DNA of 64,000 nt from Rugamonas apoptosis (GTDB lineage Bacteria > Pseudomonadota > Gammaproteobacteria > Burkholderiales > Burkholderiaceae_D). Shown here in pieces: positions 16,123-23,543 of this stretch. Under the pieces are notes generated by a model. That model was not told the DNA's origin, ran no database searches, and was given only the letters and a program-made list of their open reading frames with translations. The stretch spans positions 248,001 to 312,000 of the forward strand of contig NZ_JACEZU010000004.1 in NCBI RefSeq assembly GCF_014042355.1. Reading direction: 5' to 3'. The stretch's first letter is position 1; every line of letters begins with the position of its first letter. The translations under genes and the position numbers were made by a program.

Positions 16123-16538
16123 GGTGTTGTCTCCTCGGGTAGATTTGATAGGGGCGCTGGAGGGGCCGATCGGGCGCCCCCCAGCATGGCCACGACCTCC
16201 GCGACGGCCTGGTCGGCCTGCGCGGGATCGAAATCGGTATGGAACCGTTTTTTGATGCCCATGTGCTGCAGCAGCACATGGTGGGTGGGTACGATGGCGT
16301 GCCGTTCCAGGCAGTTGCGGGTACACGCCAGCGCGCAGCCGTCAATGGCGACGATGGTGCGGCCGGACCTGGCCAGCTTGACCAGCGACGGCACGTCGCC
16401 ACCGACGCCGGCGATGCAGGACATCTCGGCCACGCCGCGCCGGTCCAGTTGCAGCGCGACCTGATTGGCCGTCTGCGCGGCGCTGGAACAGCCGGAACAC
16501 GAATAGACCAGCGGCAGATCCTTGTGTTTTCCAGCCAT
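16119..16538 (-). CDS. DGC-domain putative zinc-binding protein
   Basis: A 139-residue protein with the DGC motif in AIDGCALACTRNCLE and cysteines in VYSCSGCSSAAQTAN, together typical of the DGC domain family, proposed to bind zinc or a metal cluster. A strong AGGAGGTG site is 6 bases before the ATG at 16538. Its stop overlaps the decarboxylase start by 4 bases, and ubiT is 26 bases upstream, so it is inside the anaerobic ubiquinone unit. The role is unknown; the cysteine set would suit metal or sulfur handling. Confidence 0.8.
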   Translation of the reverse strand: MAGKHKDLPLVYSCSGCSSAAQTANQVALQLDRRGVAEMSCIAGVGGDVPSLVKLARSGRTIVAIDGCALACTRNCLERHAIVPTHHVLLQHMGIKKRFHTDFDPAQADQAVAEVVAMLGGARSAPPAPLSNLPEETTP

Positions 16539-16564
16539 CGCGAGCACCTCCTGGTGGTGTGACC

Positions 16565-17065
16565 TTAGCCGCGCCGCGGCGCGCCTGGCCGCAGCCCTTG
16601 CAGCCAGCGTTGCAGCGCCTGGCGCGCCAGGTCCAGCATGGGCGCTTCGATCGCGTCCAGCGTGTTCTTGACCAGCAGACCCAGTTCCGTGTCGCCTTCC
16701 ATGGACAGGCGGCGGCAGAAGAACAGCGTGTCCGGGTCTTCCTCGCGGCGCGCCAGGGCCAGGAAGTCGCGCGCGCTGGCGGCGATTTCCAGGTCCACCT
16801 GCGGCGCGCGGCGGCGGGCGGCGAAGCGCTCGCCCTGCCATTCGAAGTCGAACGACACGGCCGCGTCACGCACGCTGATGCGCAGGCTGCGTCCTTGCAG
16901 GCTGGCGCGCACGTCGGCCGGCAGGTGCTGGCGCAAGGTCAGGTTCAGGCCCGTGACGAACAGCAGCGAGCCGGGGAACGGCGGCAGCCGGCCGAAGAAG
17001 GCGGCCACGGGAGCCGGCAGCGTCTGGCCGGTACGTTTGATCGTAGGATTCGCGGTTTGCATCAT
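16565..17065 (-). CDS. ubiT: UbiT, SCP2-domain lipid-binding factor for O2-independent ubiquinone synthesis
   Basis: A 166-residue protein with one SCP2 sterol-carrier domain (FPGSLLFVTGLNLTLRQHLPADVRASLQGRSLRISVRDAAVSFDFEW), the form seen in UbiT, which binds polyprenyl ubiquinone intermediates. GGAGG is 5 bases before the first of two adjacent ATG codons. It overlaps the ubiV stop by 4 bases. With ubiU and ubiV it completes the set that hydroxylates the quinone ring without oxygen. Confidence 0.9.
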   Translation of the reverse strand: MMQTANPTIKRTGQTLPAPVAAFFGRLPPFPGSLLFVTGLNLTLRQHLPADVRASLQGRSLRISVRDAAVSFDFEWQGERFAARRRAPQVDLEIAASARDFLALARREEDPDTLFFCRRLSMEGDTELGLLVKNTLDAIEAPMLDLARQALQRWLQGLRPGAPRRG

Positions 17066-17964
17066 GCTGCCCTCCCTGCTTGTTGTTCCAGTCCCGGTTT
17101 GCCGTACCAGTAGCCGTTGCACGCTTCGGCCGGCATACAGTCGGCCAGGATCGCGTTGGCGGCCGCGCCGGACATGTCGCCACGACGCACGGCGTCGTAG
17201 CACTCGATCACGCGCCGGGTGTGCTGCGACTGCGGGCTGATTCGCACCACGTCCACGCCCAGCTTGGTCATCTGGTCCAGTTCCTCGATCAGGTTGTAGA
17301 CCAGCGCCGATTGGGTCTGGGTACCGTTCAGCACCAGGAACGCTGCATCCTCGCGGGTCTCCATCACCAGGCCATCCGGATAGTCCAGGCAGCTGAAGCG
17401 GCAATCATCCTTGGGCAGATTGCGGTTACGCGCCGTGAAGCAGCGCGCGGAGAACGCCAGCGGCATGCGGCCGTAGGCGAATACTTCCGTCTCCATGCCT
17501 TGCGGACGGCCAGCCTGCATCTGCTCCAGGCCTTCGCGGCCCATCTCCAGCGGCATCACCCAGCGGCGTGCGCCCAATTTGCCCATCAACTGCAGCGTGG
17601 GCGGGTTGTAGACGTTGACGTGCGGACCGGCCACGAACGGCAGGCCACCGTCCATCAGGTGCACGGCGCCCATGTCGTTCGCTTCCACGGCGAAGCGGCC
17701 ATTGCCCGTCAGGCGGCGCAAGGTCGTCACGTCCGAGCCCGATTCGAGCAGGGCCAGCGTGGACAGCACCGCTTCCTTGCCGGCCGCCTGCAGTTTTTCC
17801 GCGATCTCCAGCCAATCGGCCAGGCGCAGTTCATGGCGGCGCGAGCACACAGCCTCGCCAAGGTAGACGATATCGACCGGCGAATTCGCGACCTCTTCGT
17901 AGAATTTCATTACCGTATCGCGGGGCCAGTAGTACAGAATGGGCCCCAGTGCGAGTTTCAACAT
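17062..17964 (-). CDS. ubiV: UbiV, peptidase-U32-family subunit of O2-independent ubiquinone hydroxylase
   Basis: A 300-residue U32-family protein. Cys40, Cys175, Cys188 and Cys192 (NSPVDIVYLGEAVC and CFTARNRNLPKDDCRFSC) match the four cysteines that bind the 4Fe-4S cluster in UbiV. UbiU and UbiV form a heterodimer that uses prephenate rather than O2 as hydroxyl donor for ubiquinone. It begins 17 bases after the ubiU stop and overlaps ubiT. Anaerobic denitrification needs ubiquinone, so this fits the nearby norB and nirK genes. Confidence 0.93.
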   Translation of the reverse strand: MLKLALGPILYYWPRDTVMKFYEEVANSPVDIVYLGEAVCSRRHELRLADWLEIAEKLQAAGKEAVLSTLALLESGSDVTTLRRLTGNGRFAVEANDMGAVHLMDGGLPFVAGPHVNVYNPPTLQLMGKLGARRWVMPLEMGREGLEQMQAGRPQGMETEVFAYGRMPLAFSARCFTARNRNLPKDDCRFSCLDYPDGLVMETREDAAFLVLNGTQTQSALVYNLIEELDQMTKLGVDVVRISPQSQHTRRVIECYDAVRRGDMSGAAANAILADCMPAEACNGYWYGKPGLEQQAGRAA

Positions 17965-17981
17965 ACTTGCTCCCTAAGAGA

Positions 17982-19025
17982 TTATTTCCACGAACGGTGA
18001 TAGGCGCCCAGCGTGTGCTGCTGGCCTTCCGCCACCCGGTTCAGTTCCGTCATCCAGTCCGGTTTGACGGAATAGCGCGCCGCGTTGTTCTTGGCTTGAT
18101 CGATGGCGTCGCGCCACACGCGCGTGACCTGGGCCACGTAGGCGGGGCTGCGCTGGCGGCCTTCGATCTTCACGGCGCGCACGCCCATGTTGATCAGCTG
18201 CGGCAGCAGTTCCAGCGTGTTCAGGCTGGTGGGTTCCTCGACCGCGTAATAGGTTTCGCCTTCCACCTTGAAGCGGCCCTTGCACAGCGTGGGGTAGCTG
18301 GCGTTTTCCTGTTCGTCGTAGCGGTCGATCAGCACCCCGTTCAGGCGCGATTCCAGACCTTTCGGGCTTTGCTGCCAGCGTACCGCCTTGGCCGGCGAGC
18401 ATACGCCGTGGGTATTGGGCGATTCGCCGGTGGCGTAGGAGGACAGCGCGCAGCGCCCTTCCACCATCACGCACAGGCTGCCGAAGCCGAACACTTCGAT
18501 TTCAACCGTGGTGTTGGCGGCCACCGACTCCACCTGCGCCATCGACAGCACGCGCGGCAGCACCGCGCGCGCGACGTTGAAGTGCTTCTGGTAGAAGTTG
18601 ATGGCTTCGTAGTTGGTGGCCGAGCCCTGCACGGACAAATGCAGACGCAGGTCGGGGAAGTTCTCCGAGGCGTATTGCATCAGGCCCGGATCGGCCAGGA
18701 TCACGGCATCCACGCCGGCGCCGGCGGCGCGGTCGATGGCGGTGCGCCACAAGCCGCTGGTGGACGGCTGCGGATAGGTGTTCAAGGCCAGCAGCACCTT
18801 GCGCCCACGGCTATGGGCATACTCGATGCCCTGGGCGATGGCCACGTCGTCGAAATTGAGGCCCGCGAAATTACGGGCGTTGGTGGCGTCGCGGAAGCCG
18901 AGATAGACGCAGTCGGCGCCGTTATCGATGGCGGCCTTGAGCGCCGGCAGGCTGCCGGCGGGGCAGACCAGTTCTATGCCGGCATCGCTTTGGGCCGGAC
19001 TGGAAGCTACGGATAAATTACTCAT
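17982..19025 (-). CDS. ubiU: UbiU, peptidase-U32-family subunit of O2-independent ubiquinone hydroxylase
   Basis: A 347-residue U32-family protein. Cys185, Cys192, Cys209 and Cys248 have the exact spacing of the UbiU 4Fe-4S ligands. The start motif ELVCPAGSLPALKAAIDNGADCVYLG is diagnostic, but here it comes 18 residues after the ATG at 19025, so an extra short N-terminus is present or the true start is later. The ribosome site is weak. It lies 76 bases after the NPD gene on the same strand and leads the ubiU-ubiV-ubiT-DGC-decarboxylase unit. Confidence 0.93.
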   Translation of the reverse strand: MSNLSVASSPAQSDAGIELVCPAGSLPALKAAIDNGADCVYLGFRDATNARNFAGLNFDDVAIAQGIEYAHSRGRKVLLALNTYPQPSTSGLWRTAIDRAAGAGVDAVILADPGLMQYASENFPDLRLHLSVQGSATNYEAINFYQKHFNVARAVLPRVLSMAQVESVAANTTVEIEVFGFGSLCVMVEGRCALSSYATGESPNTHGVCSPAKAVRWQQSPKGLESRLNGVLIDRYDEQENASYPTLCKGRFKVEGETYYAVEEPTSLNTLELLPQLINMGVRAVKIEGRQRSPAYVAQVTRVWRDAIDQAKNNAARYSVKPDWMTELNRVAEGQQHTLGAYHRSWK

Positions 19026-19101
19026 GTGTGCGAGATCAAGGCTAGGGTGAACCGGCCGCACCCGCGGCGGCCGGCGGAAAAAGTGGCGGTGCCGGGCGCG
19101 T

Positions 19102-20265
19102 TCACGCGGCCAGCGGCGGTGGCTGCGTGCCGTTCAACATGTAGTCGATCAGCTCACGCACGGGACGCATGGCAGCGCCGAACGGCAAAGCTTCGCTGCC
19201 CCGGAAGAACAGGCCGCGCTTGCGGTCGCCCTCCAGCGCGAAAGCCAGTTGGGTGTCGATGCAGAACTGGCCCGCCCTGGCGTCGCCATCGCGCCAGCCG
19301 CACTGCTGCAGGCATTCGATACCCACCGTGCAAGGCTTGGGACGGGCTTTCGATTGCAACTTGGTTTCCTTGTCCAGGTAGCGCATCAGCCAGGGCGTGC
19401 GCACGGCGCGCGCCGGCAGGCCGGCTGCACTCATGAAAGTGACGGTGTCTTCCTCGCCTGCCTCCAGCAGCACGTCCTTGAACACCTGGTGGGCGTCGCC
19501 CTCGGTGCTGACGGCGAACGGCGTGCCCAGTTGGACCGCGCTGGCCCCCATGCCGATCAGCTCCTTGACCTGTTCGTGTGTATGCACGCCGCCGGCCGCG
19601 ATCAGGGGAATGCGCTCGCGTTCCAGGCCCAGTTCGCGCAGCAGCGCATGGGCGCCTTCCAGCACGGTAGCGAAGCCGAAGCGCGGATCCTTGACGGCTT
19701 CCGTCGTGGGCGCGCCCAGGTGGCCGGCCGCGAAGCGGGGATTTTCGATGACGATGGCGTCCGGCAGGCGGTTACGGCGCATCCATTTCTTGATCAGCAG
19801 GCCGATGCCGCGCGCGTCCGACAGCACGGGGATCAGGGCCACGTTCGGGTGTTCGGACGTCAGTTCCGGCAGATCGAGCGGCAGGCCGGCGCCGACCACC
19901 AACGCGTCGGCGCCGCTGGCGCAGGACTGGCGTATCAGGTCGGCGTATTGGCTCACGGCCCGCATCACGTTCACGGCGATCATGCCCTTGCCGCCGGCGA
20001 TGGCGCGCGCCAGGCCGATTTCGCGGTCCAGCGCCGTCAGGTTGGCCGCTTCGATCAGGCGTTGGTCCTTGCTGTGGCCCGTCTGGTCCATCAGGTCCGG
20101 ATGGTGGCGGCGCAGGTCCACGCTGGCGATGGTGCCCATCGCGCCCTCGCGCGCGACGCTGCCGGCCAGCCGGTGCGCGGACACGCCTACCCCCATGCCC
20201 CCCTGCACGATGGGGAGCAGCAGCTTGTCCCGGAGTTGGAACCGATTCAGTACAGTCAACAACAT
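19102..20265 (-). CDS. NPD-family nitronate monooxygenase-like flavoprotein
   Basis: A 387-residue FMN TIM-barrel protein of the 2-nitropropane dioxygenase/nitronate monooxygenase family. N-terminal LPIVQGGMGVGVSAHRLAG and the phosphate-binding region IPLIAAGGVHTHEQVKELIGMGASAVQLGTPF are typical. The C-terminus adds a cysteine-rich patch (PCTVGIECLQQCGWRDGDARAGQFC) that is absent in the simple enzymes. Because O2-dependent nitronate oxidation is odd for a gene under an FNR box and before ubiUVT, the real reaction may be different. AAGG lies 7 bases before the start. Confidence 0.83.
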   Translation of the reverse strand: MLLTVLNRFQLRDKLLLPIVQGGMGVGVSAHRLAGSVAREGAMGTIASVDLRRHHPDLMDQTGHSKDQRLIEAANLTALDREIGLARAIAGGKGMIAVNVMRAVSQYADLIRQSCASGADALVVGAGLPLDLPELTSEHPNVALIPVLSDARGIGLLIKKWMRRNRLPDAIVIENPRFAAGHLGAPTTEAVKDPRFGFATVLEGAHALLRELGLERERIPLIAAGGVHTHEQVKELIGMGASAVQLGTPFAVSTEGDAHQVFKDVLLEAGEEDTVTFMSAAGLPARAVRTPWLMRYLDKETKLQSKARPKPCTVGIECLQQCGWRDGDARAGQFCIDTQLAFALEGDRKRGLFFRGSEALPFGAAMRPVRELIDYMLNGTQPPPLAA

Positions 20266-20321
20266 AGAAGGCCTTCATGATTGCAAGCCCGAACTGTAAC
20301 GCTCCTGCATCGTTCGAATCC

Positions 20322-20335
20322 TTGATGTGTATCAA
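20322..20335. promoter_or_regulatory. perfect FNR/ANR box between divergent operons
   Basis: TTGATGTGTATCAA matches TTGAT-N4-ATCAA exactly. Its centre is 63 bases from the NPD start and 65 from the hemerythrin start, so one dimer could activate both. On the reverse strand TACAGT (20293-20298) is a fitting -10 about 30 bases from the box centre, giving a class II layout with a start near 20287. Confidence 0.85.
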
Positions 20336-20393
20336 AGATTTGCGGCTTGCCAGAATGTGACAATACAAACCAATACTTCGCCAAGGAACAGAC

Positions 20394-20858
20394 ATGAGCA
20401 GCATCGGCACATTTTTAGGACGCGACCACCAGCAATGCGACGACCAGTACGCCCTGGCCGAGGCACGCGTGGTAGGCAAACAATGGGCGCTGGCCAGCGG
20501 CGACTTCGGTGCCTTCCGCACCATGCTGGAACACCATCTGGGCATGGAAGAGCAGCTGATGTTCCCCGCGCTGGAGCAGGCCATGGGCCACAGCGGCGGT
20601 CCCACTGCCGTCATGCGCGGCGAGCATACCCACATGCGCGACCTGGTGCAGGGCATGGCCGACGCCATCGCCGCCCAGGATGGCGACGAATTCTTCAACC
20701 ACGCCGACACGCTGCGCATGTTGATGCGACAGCATAATCTCAAAGAGGAAGGCATTCTCTACCCCATGGCCGACCGCTTCCTGGGCGGACAATTGCCCCA
20801 ATTGCTGGAACAGATGCGCGCCTTCGAAGCGGCGGCCGAACAAGGAGCGACACCATGA
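20394..20858 (+). CDS. hemerythrin-domain protein
   Basis: A 154-residue four-helix hemerythrin-like protein. Likely di-iron ligands are His12 (GRDHQQCDDQ), the HHLGMEEQLMFP region, EHTHMRDLV and QHNLKEEGILYP. Such proteins bind O2 or NO, and relatives repair Fe-S clusters or sense NO. AAGGAA precedes the ATG. It is controlled by the perfect FNR box 59 bases upstream and overlaps the following DUF2249 gene by 4 bases, a pairing common in denitrifiers. Probably an NO or oxygen scavenger made at low oxygen. Confidence 0.9.
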   Translation: MSSIGTFLGRDHQQCDDQYALAEARVVGKQWALASGDFGAFRTMLEHHLGMEEQLMFPALEQAMGHSGGPTAVMRGEHTHMRDLVQGMADAIAAQDGDEFFNHADTLRMLMRQHNLKEEGILYPMADRFLGGQLPQLLEQMRAFEAAAEQGATP

Positions 20859-21115
20859 GCGACGACAACGTGCAATGGCAATATCAGGATCTGGATGTGG
20901 GTGGCCTGGAACCGCCGGAACCGATGGTATTGATTATGGAAGCGCTGGACCTGCTACAACCAGGCCAGCGCCTGCGCGTGCTGATCGACCGCGAACCACA
21001 CCCGCTGTACCGGGTACTGGAGCGTAACGGCTACGCCCACAGCATCTCGACCCGGCCCGATTACCGCTTCGAACTGCTGATCTGGGACCCGCAACAAGCC
21101 GGATTATCCGCCTGA
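20855..21115 (+). CDS. DUF2249 domain protein, second copy
   Basis: An 86-residue DUF2249 protein with the full family pattern LDVGGLEPPEPMVLIMEALDLLQPGQRLRVLIDREPHPLYRVL. Its ATG overlaps the hemerythrin stop (ATGA), so the two are made together. Compared with the copy at 3161 the N-terminus keeps the conserved GLEPPEP motif that the first copy has lost. The function is unknown; the TusA-like fold suggests sulfur or metal chemistry or protein contacts with the hemerythrin. Confidence 0.88.
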   Translation: MSDDNVQWQYQDLDVGGLEPPEPMVLIMEALDLLQPGQRLRVLIDREPHPLYRVLERNGYAHSISTRPDYRFELLIWDPQQAGLSA

Positions 21116-21143
21116 CGTCCAGATATTTCGCTCCACCGACACC

Positions 21144-22451
21144 ATGCAACGCGCCCTGTCGTTCGATCAAAATCCGCCCCTGGCGCTACCCATGCGCTAC
21201 TTCCTGAGCGCACCGCTGTTCGCGGCGCTGGCCGCCGCGCTGCTGCTGTGGCAAGGCGACGCCGCGCTGGCCTCGCGCTGGACGCCGGCCACGCTGGCGC
21301 TCACCCACCTGCTCACGCTCGGTTGCCTCAGCATGACCATGGTGGGCGCCCTGCTGCAAATGCTGCCCGTGGTGGCAGGGGTGGGCCTGCCCCATGCCCG
21401 CCCCGTAGCCATCATCGTCCACATCGCCCTGTGCGCGGGGACGCTGCTGCTGGCCAGCGCGTTCTGGTTCGAGGCCCCGGCCTTGTTCCAACTGGCGCTG
21501 GCGGCGCTGCTGACCGCCTTATGCCTGCTGCTGGTGGCCTGCACCATCGGACTATGGCAGCAGCACGCCAGCGGCGCCACCGCCACCGTGGCCGCCATCC
21601 GCCTGGCGCTGGCTGCGCTGGCCATCACCATCGTACTGGGCGGCCTGCTGGCCGGCGCCCTCGCCTGGCCCGAGCTGCTGGCGCTGCCGCTGCCCCTGCT
21701 GACGGATGTCCACGCCATGTGGGGCCTGTTCGGCTGGGTGGGGCTGCTGGTGGTGGGCGTGGCGTTCCAGGTGGTGCCCATGTTCCAGGTGACGGAACCG
21801 TATCCACAATGGCTCACGCGCTTCTTCACCACCGTCCTGTTCCTGTTGCTGCTGGCCTGCTCGATATCCGCCAGCCTGCAACAGCCGCAAGACCGCTGGT
21901 TCCATACCGCCACCGAGTCGGCCATCGTAGGAGCCTACGGCCTGTTCGCGGCTATCACCCTGGCCCTGCTGGCACGCCGCAAGCGGCCCAAGGCCGATCC
22001 CACCACGCTGTTCTGGCGCACCGCCATGGCCAGCCTGCTGGCCGCGCTGGTCCTGTGGCTGCTGCCCGTGCACGCCGGTGACGGTACCCAGCCGCTGGCC
22101 CTGGGCGTGTTGTTCATCGCCGGCTTCGCGCTCACCACCGTCAACGGCATGCTGTACAAGATCGTACCCTTCCTGACCTGGTACCACCTGCAGGAAGCGA
22201 TCGGTCGTGGCGCACCCAACGTCAACAAGATCATCCCCGAGCGTCACGCGCGCCTGCAATTCGCCATGCATCTGGCAGCCCTGCTGTTGTTACTGGCCGC
22301 CTGCTACTGGCCGCAACAACTGGCGCGGCCGGCCGGCGCGGCCATGTTGGCCTCGTGCCTGATGCTGTGGTTTAACCTGCTGCAGGTGATGCGCATGTAC
22401 CGCCGCCTGCAACGCCAAGCACAAACCGGCAAGCGCCTGGCGCCGGCCTGA
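21144..22451 (+). CDS. 12-TM heme-copper-oxidase-like/NnrS-like membrane protein
   Basis: A 435-residue hydrophobic protein with about 12 helices. Histidines lie within or next to helices (LALTHLLTLGCLSMTMVG, LTDVHAMWGLFGWVGLLVVG, FLTWYHLQEAIG), a layout seen in NnrS and distant oxidase subunit I-like proteins of denitrifiers. I do not recognise a named family with certainty. It is 28 bases after the DUF2249 stop and so probably under the same FNR box. A role in NO resistance or heme and copper handling is likely. Confidence 0.65.
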   Translation: MQRALSFDQNPPLALPMRYFLSAPLFAALAAALLLWQGDAALASRWTPATLALTHLLTLGCLSMTMVGALLQMLPVVAGVGLPHARPVAIIVHIALCAGTLLLASAFWFEAPALFQLALAALLTALCLLLVACTIGLWQQHASGATATVAAIRLALAALAITIVLGGLLAGALAWPELLALPLPLLTDVHAMWGLFGWVGLLVVGVAFQVVPMFQVTEPYPQWLTRFFTTVLFLLLLACSISASLQQPQDRWFHTATESAIVGAYGLFAAITLALLARRKRPKADPTTLFWRTAMASLLAALVLWLLPVHAGDGTQPLALGVLFIAGFALTTVNGMLYKIVPFLTWYHLQEAIGRGAPNVNKIIPERHARLQFAMHLAALLLLLAACYWPQQLARPAGAAMLASCLMLWFNLLQVMRMYRRLQRQAQTGKRLAPA

Positions 22452-22477
22452 ACCTCCTCTCCCATAACGAGAACATC

Positions 22478-23386
22478 ATGACCTTAGAACACTGGATACG
22501 CGTAAGCACGCGGCAGATGGCGCCCCGCTCGACGGCGCTGCTCAAGCTGATCTTCAGCGACCCCGACCTGGCCGGCGACGAACCAGTCTGGCTGCACGAG
22601 CTGATACGGCTGATGGCGCCGTTCGGCCTGGACGAGCGGGCCACCCGCACCAGCGTATTCCGCCTGACCGAGCAAGGCTGTTTGCAATCGCGCCGCCATG
22701 GCCGGCGCGCCAGCTACGAAGTGGCGCCGGCCGCCGCCGACGGACTGCGCGCCGCCTGGCGCCGCCTGAACGCCGCCCCCGAGCGCCATTGGGATGGCGA
22801 CTGGACACTGCTGATCAACGCCGGCGGCCGCATCGGCGCCGCCACTTACGCCACCTTGCGCAAAGCCCTGGCCAACCATGGCTACTGCGCGCTGGCGCCC
22901 AACGTGCTGGCCCGTCCCACGGACCATGAGACCCGTGGCCAGGACGACCTGTCGGAACTGGGCGAGGACGCCCACATGGAAATCTTCAAGGTCAGCGGCC
23001 GCCAGGTGACGGGTGGACGTCCGCCGGCCGAATTCGGACGCGAAGCCTGGGATTTGAGCGCCGCCCGCGCCGACTACGAACGCTTCATGCAACAGTGCGG
23101 TCCCTTGCGCGACACGCTGCAAAGCAGCCCCGCGCCAACGGCGGAGCAGGCCTTCGTGATCCGCGTGCTGGTGGGGCTGGCCTGGCACCAGTGCCGCCAC
23201 AACGACCCCATGCTGCCGCTGGAATTCCTGCCCGAAGACTGGCCCGCCCGCGCCGCCTACGACTTGTACCGCGACCTGCGCCGCTACACGCAGGCAGGCG
23301 CGCAGCGCCATGTCCATAGCGCACCGGTGGTGATACCAGCCATATTGGCGAGGCCAGTGCCGGAGCTGTGCGCGCAGGCCGCATAG
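22478..23386 (+). CDS. PaaX family transcriptional regulator
   Basis: A 302-residue GntR-like repressor of the PaaX family: N-terminal winged helix (ARSTALLKLIF-type region, LIRLMAPFGLDERATRTSVFRLTEQGCLQSRRHGRRASYEV), then the PaaX middle and C-terminal domains (WDGDWTLLIN, PLEFLPEDWPARAAYDLYRDL). PaaX proteins sense phenylacetyl-CoA, but no paa genes lie nearby. It follows the membrane protein gene by 26 bases. The relation to the denitrification genes may be accidental. Confidence 0.9.
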   Translation: MTLEHWIRVSTRQMAPRSTALLKLIFSDPDLAGDEPVWLHELIRLMAPFGLDERATRTSVFRLTEQGCLQSRRHGRRASYEVAPAAADGLRAAWRRLNAAPERHWDGDWTLLINAGGRIGAATYATLRKALANHGYCALAPNVLARPTDHETRGQDDLSELGEDAHMEIFKVSGRQVTGGRPPAEFGREAWDLSAARADYERFMQQCGPLRDTLQSSPAPTAEQAFVIRVLVGLAWHQCRHNDPMLPLEFLPEDWPARAAYDLYRDLRRYTQAGAQRHVHSAPVVIPAILARPVPELCAQAA

Positions 23387-23411
23387 TCCTCCAAAAGTAC
23401 GGCACACGGCA

Positions 23412-23469
23412 GGGTCAGGCCATGAAATCGCGCGAATTGCCCGATTTTGTGACCTGACCCCGTCTTTTT
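23412..23469 (+). repeat. REP-like hairpin with T run, possible terminator of paaX
   Basis: GGGTCAGG (23412-23419) pairs with CCTGACCC (23453-23460), and an inner stem AAATCG pairs with CGATTT, giving an extended hairpin of about 18 pairs as RNA. CGTCTTTTT follows at once. It shares the GGGTCAG core with the cluster at 14325. It probably is a REP copy that also ends transcription. Confidence 0.6.
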
Positions 23470-23543
23470 GTGTGCTTGGTCCGGCGCCCATGGCACACTA
23501 GCGTTTTTCCAGCCGCGCCACGCGGTCCTGCCAAGGAAGCGCC

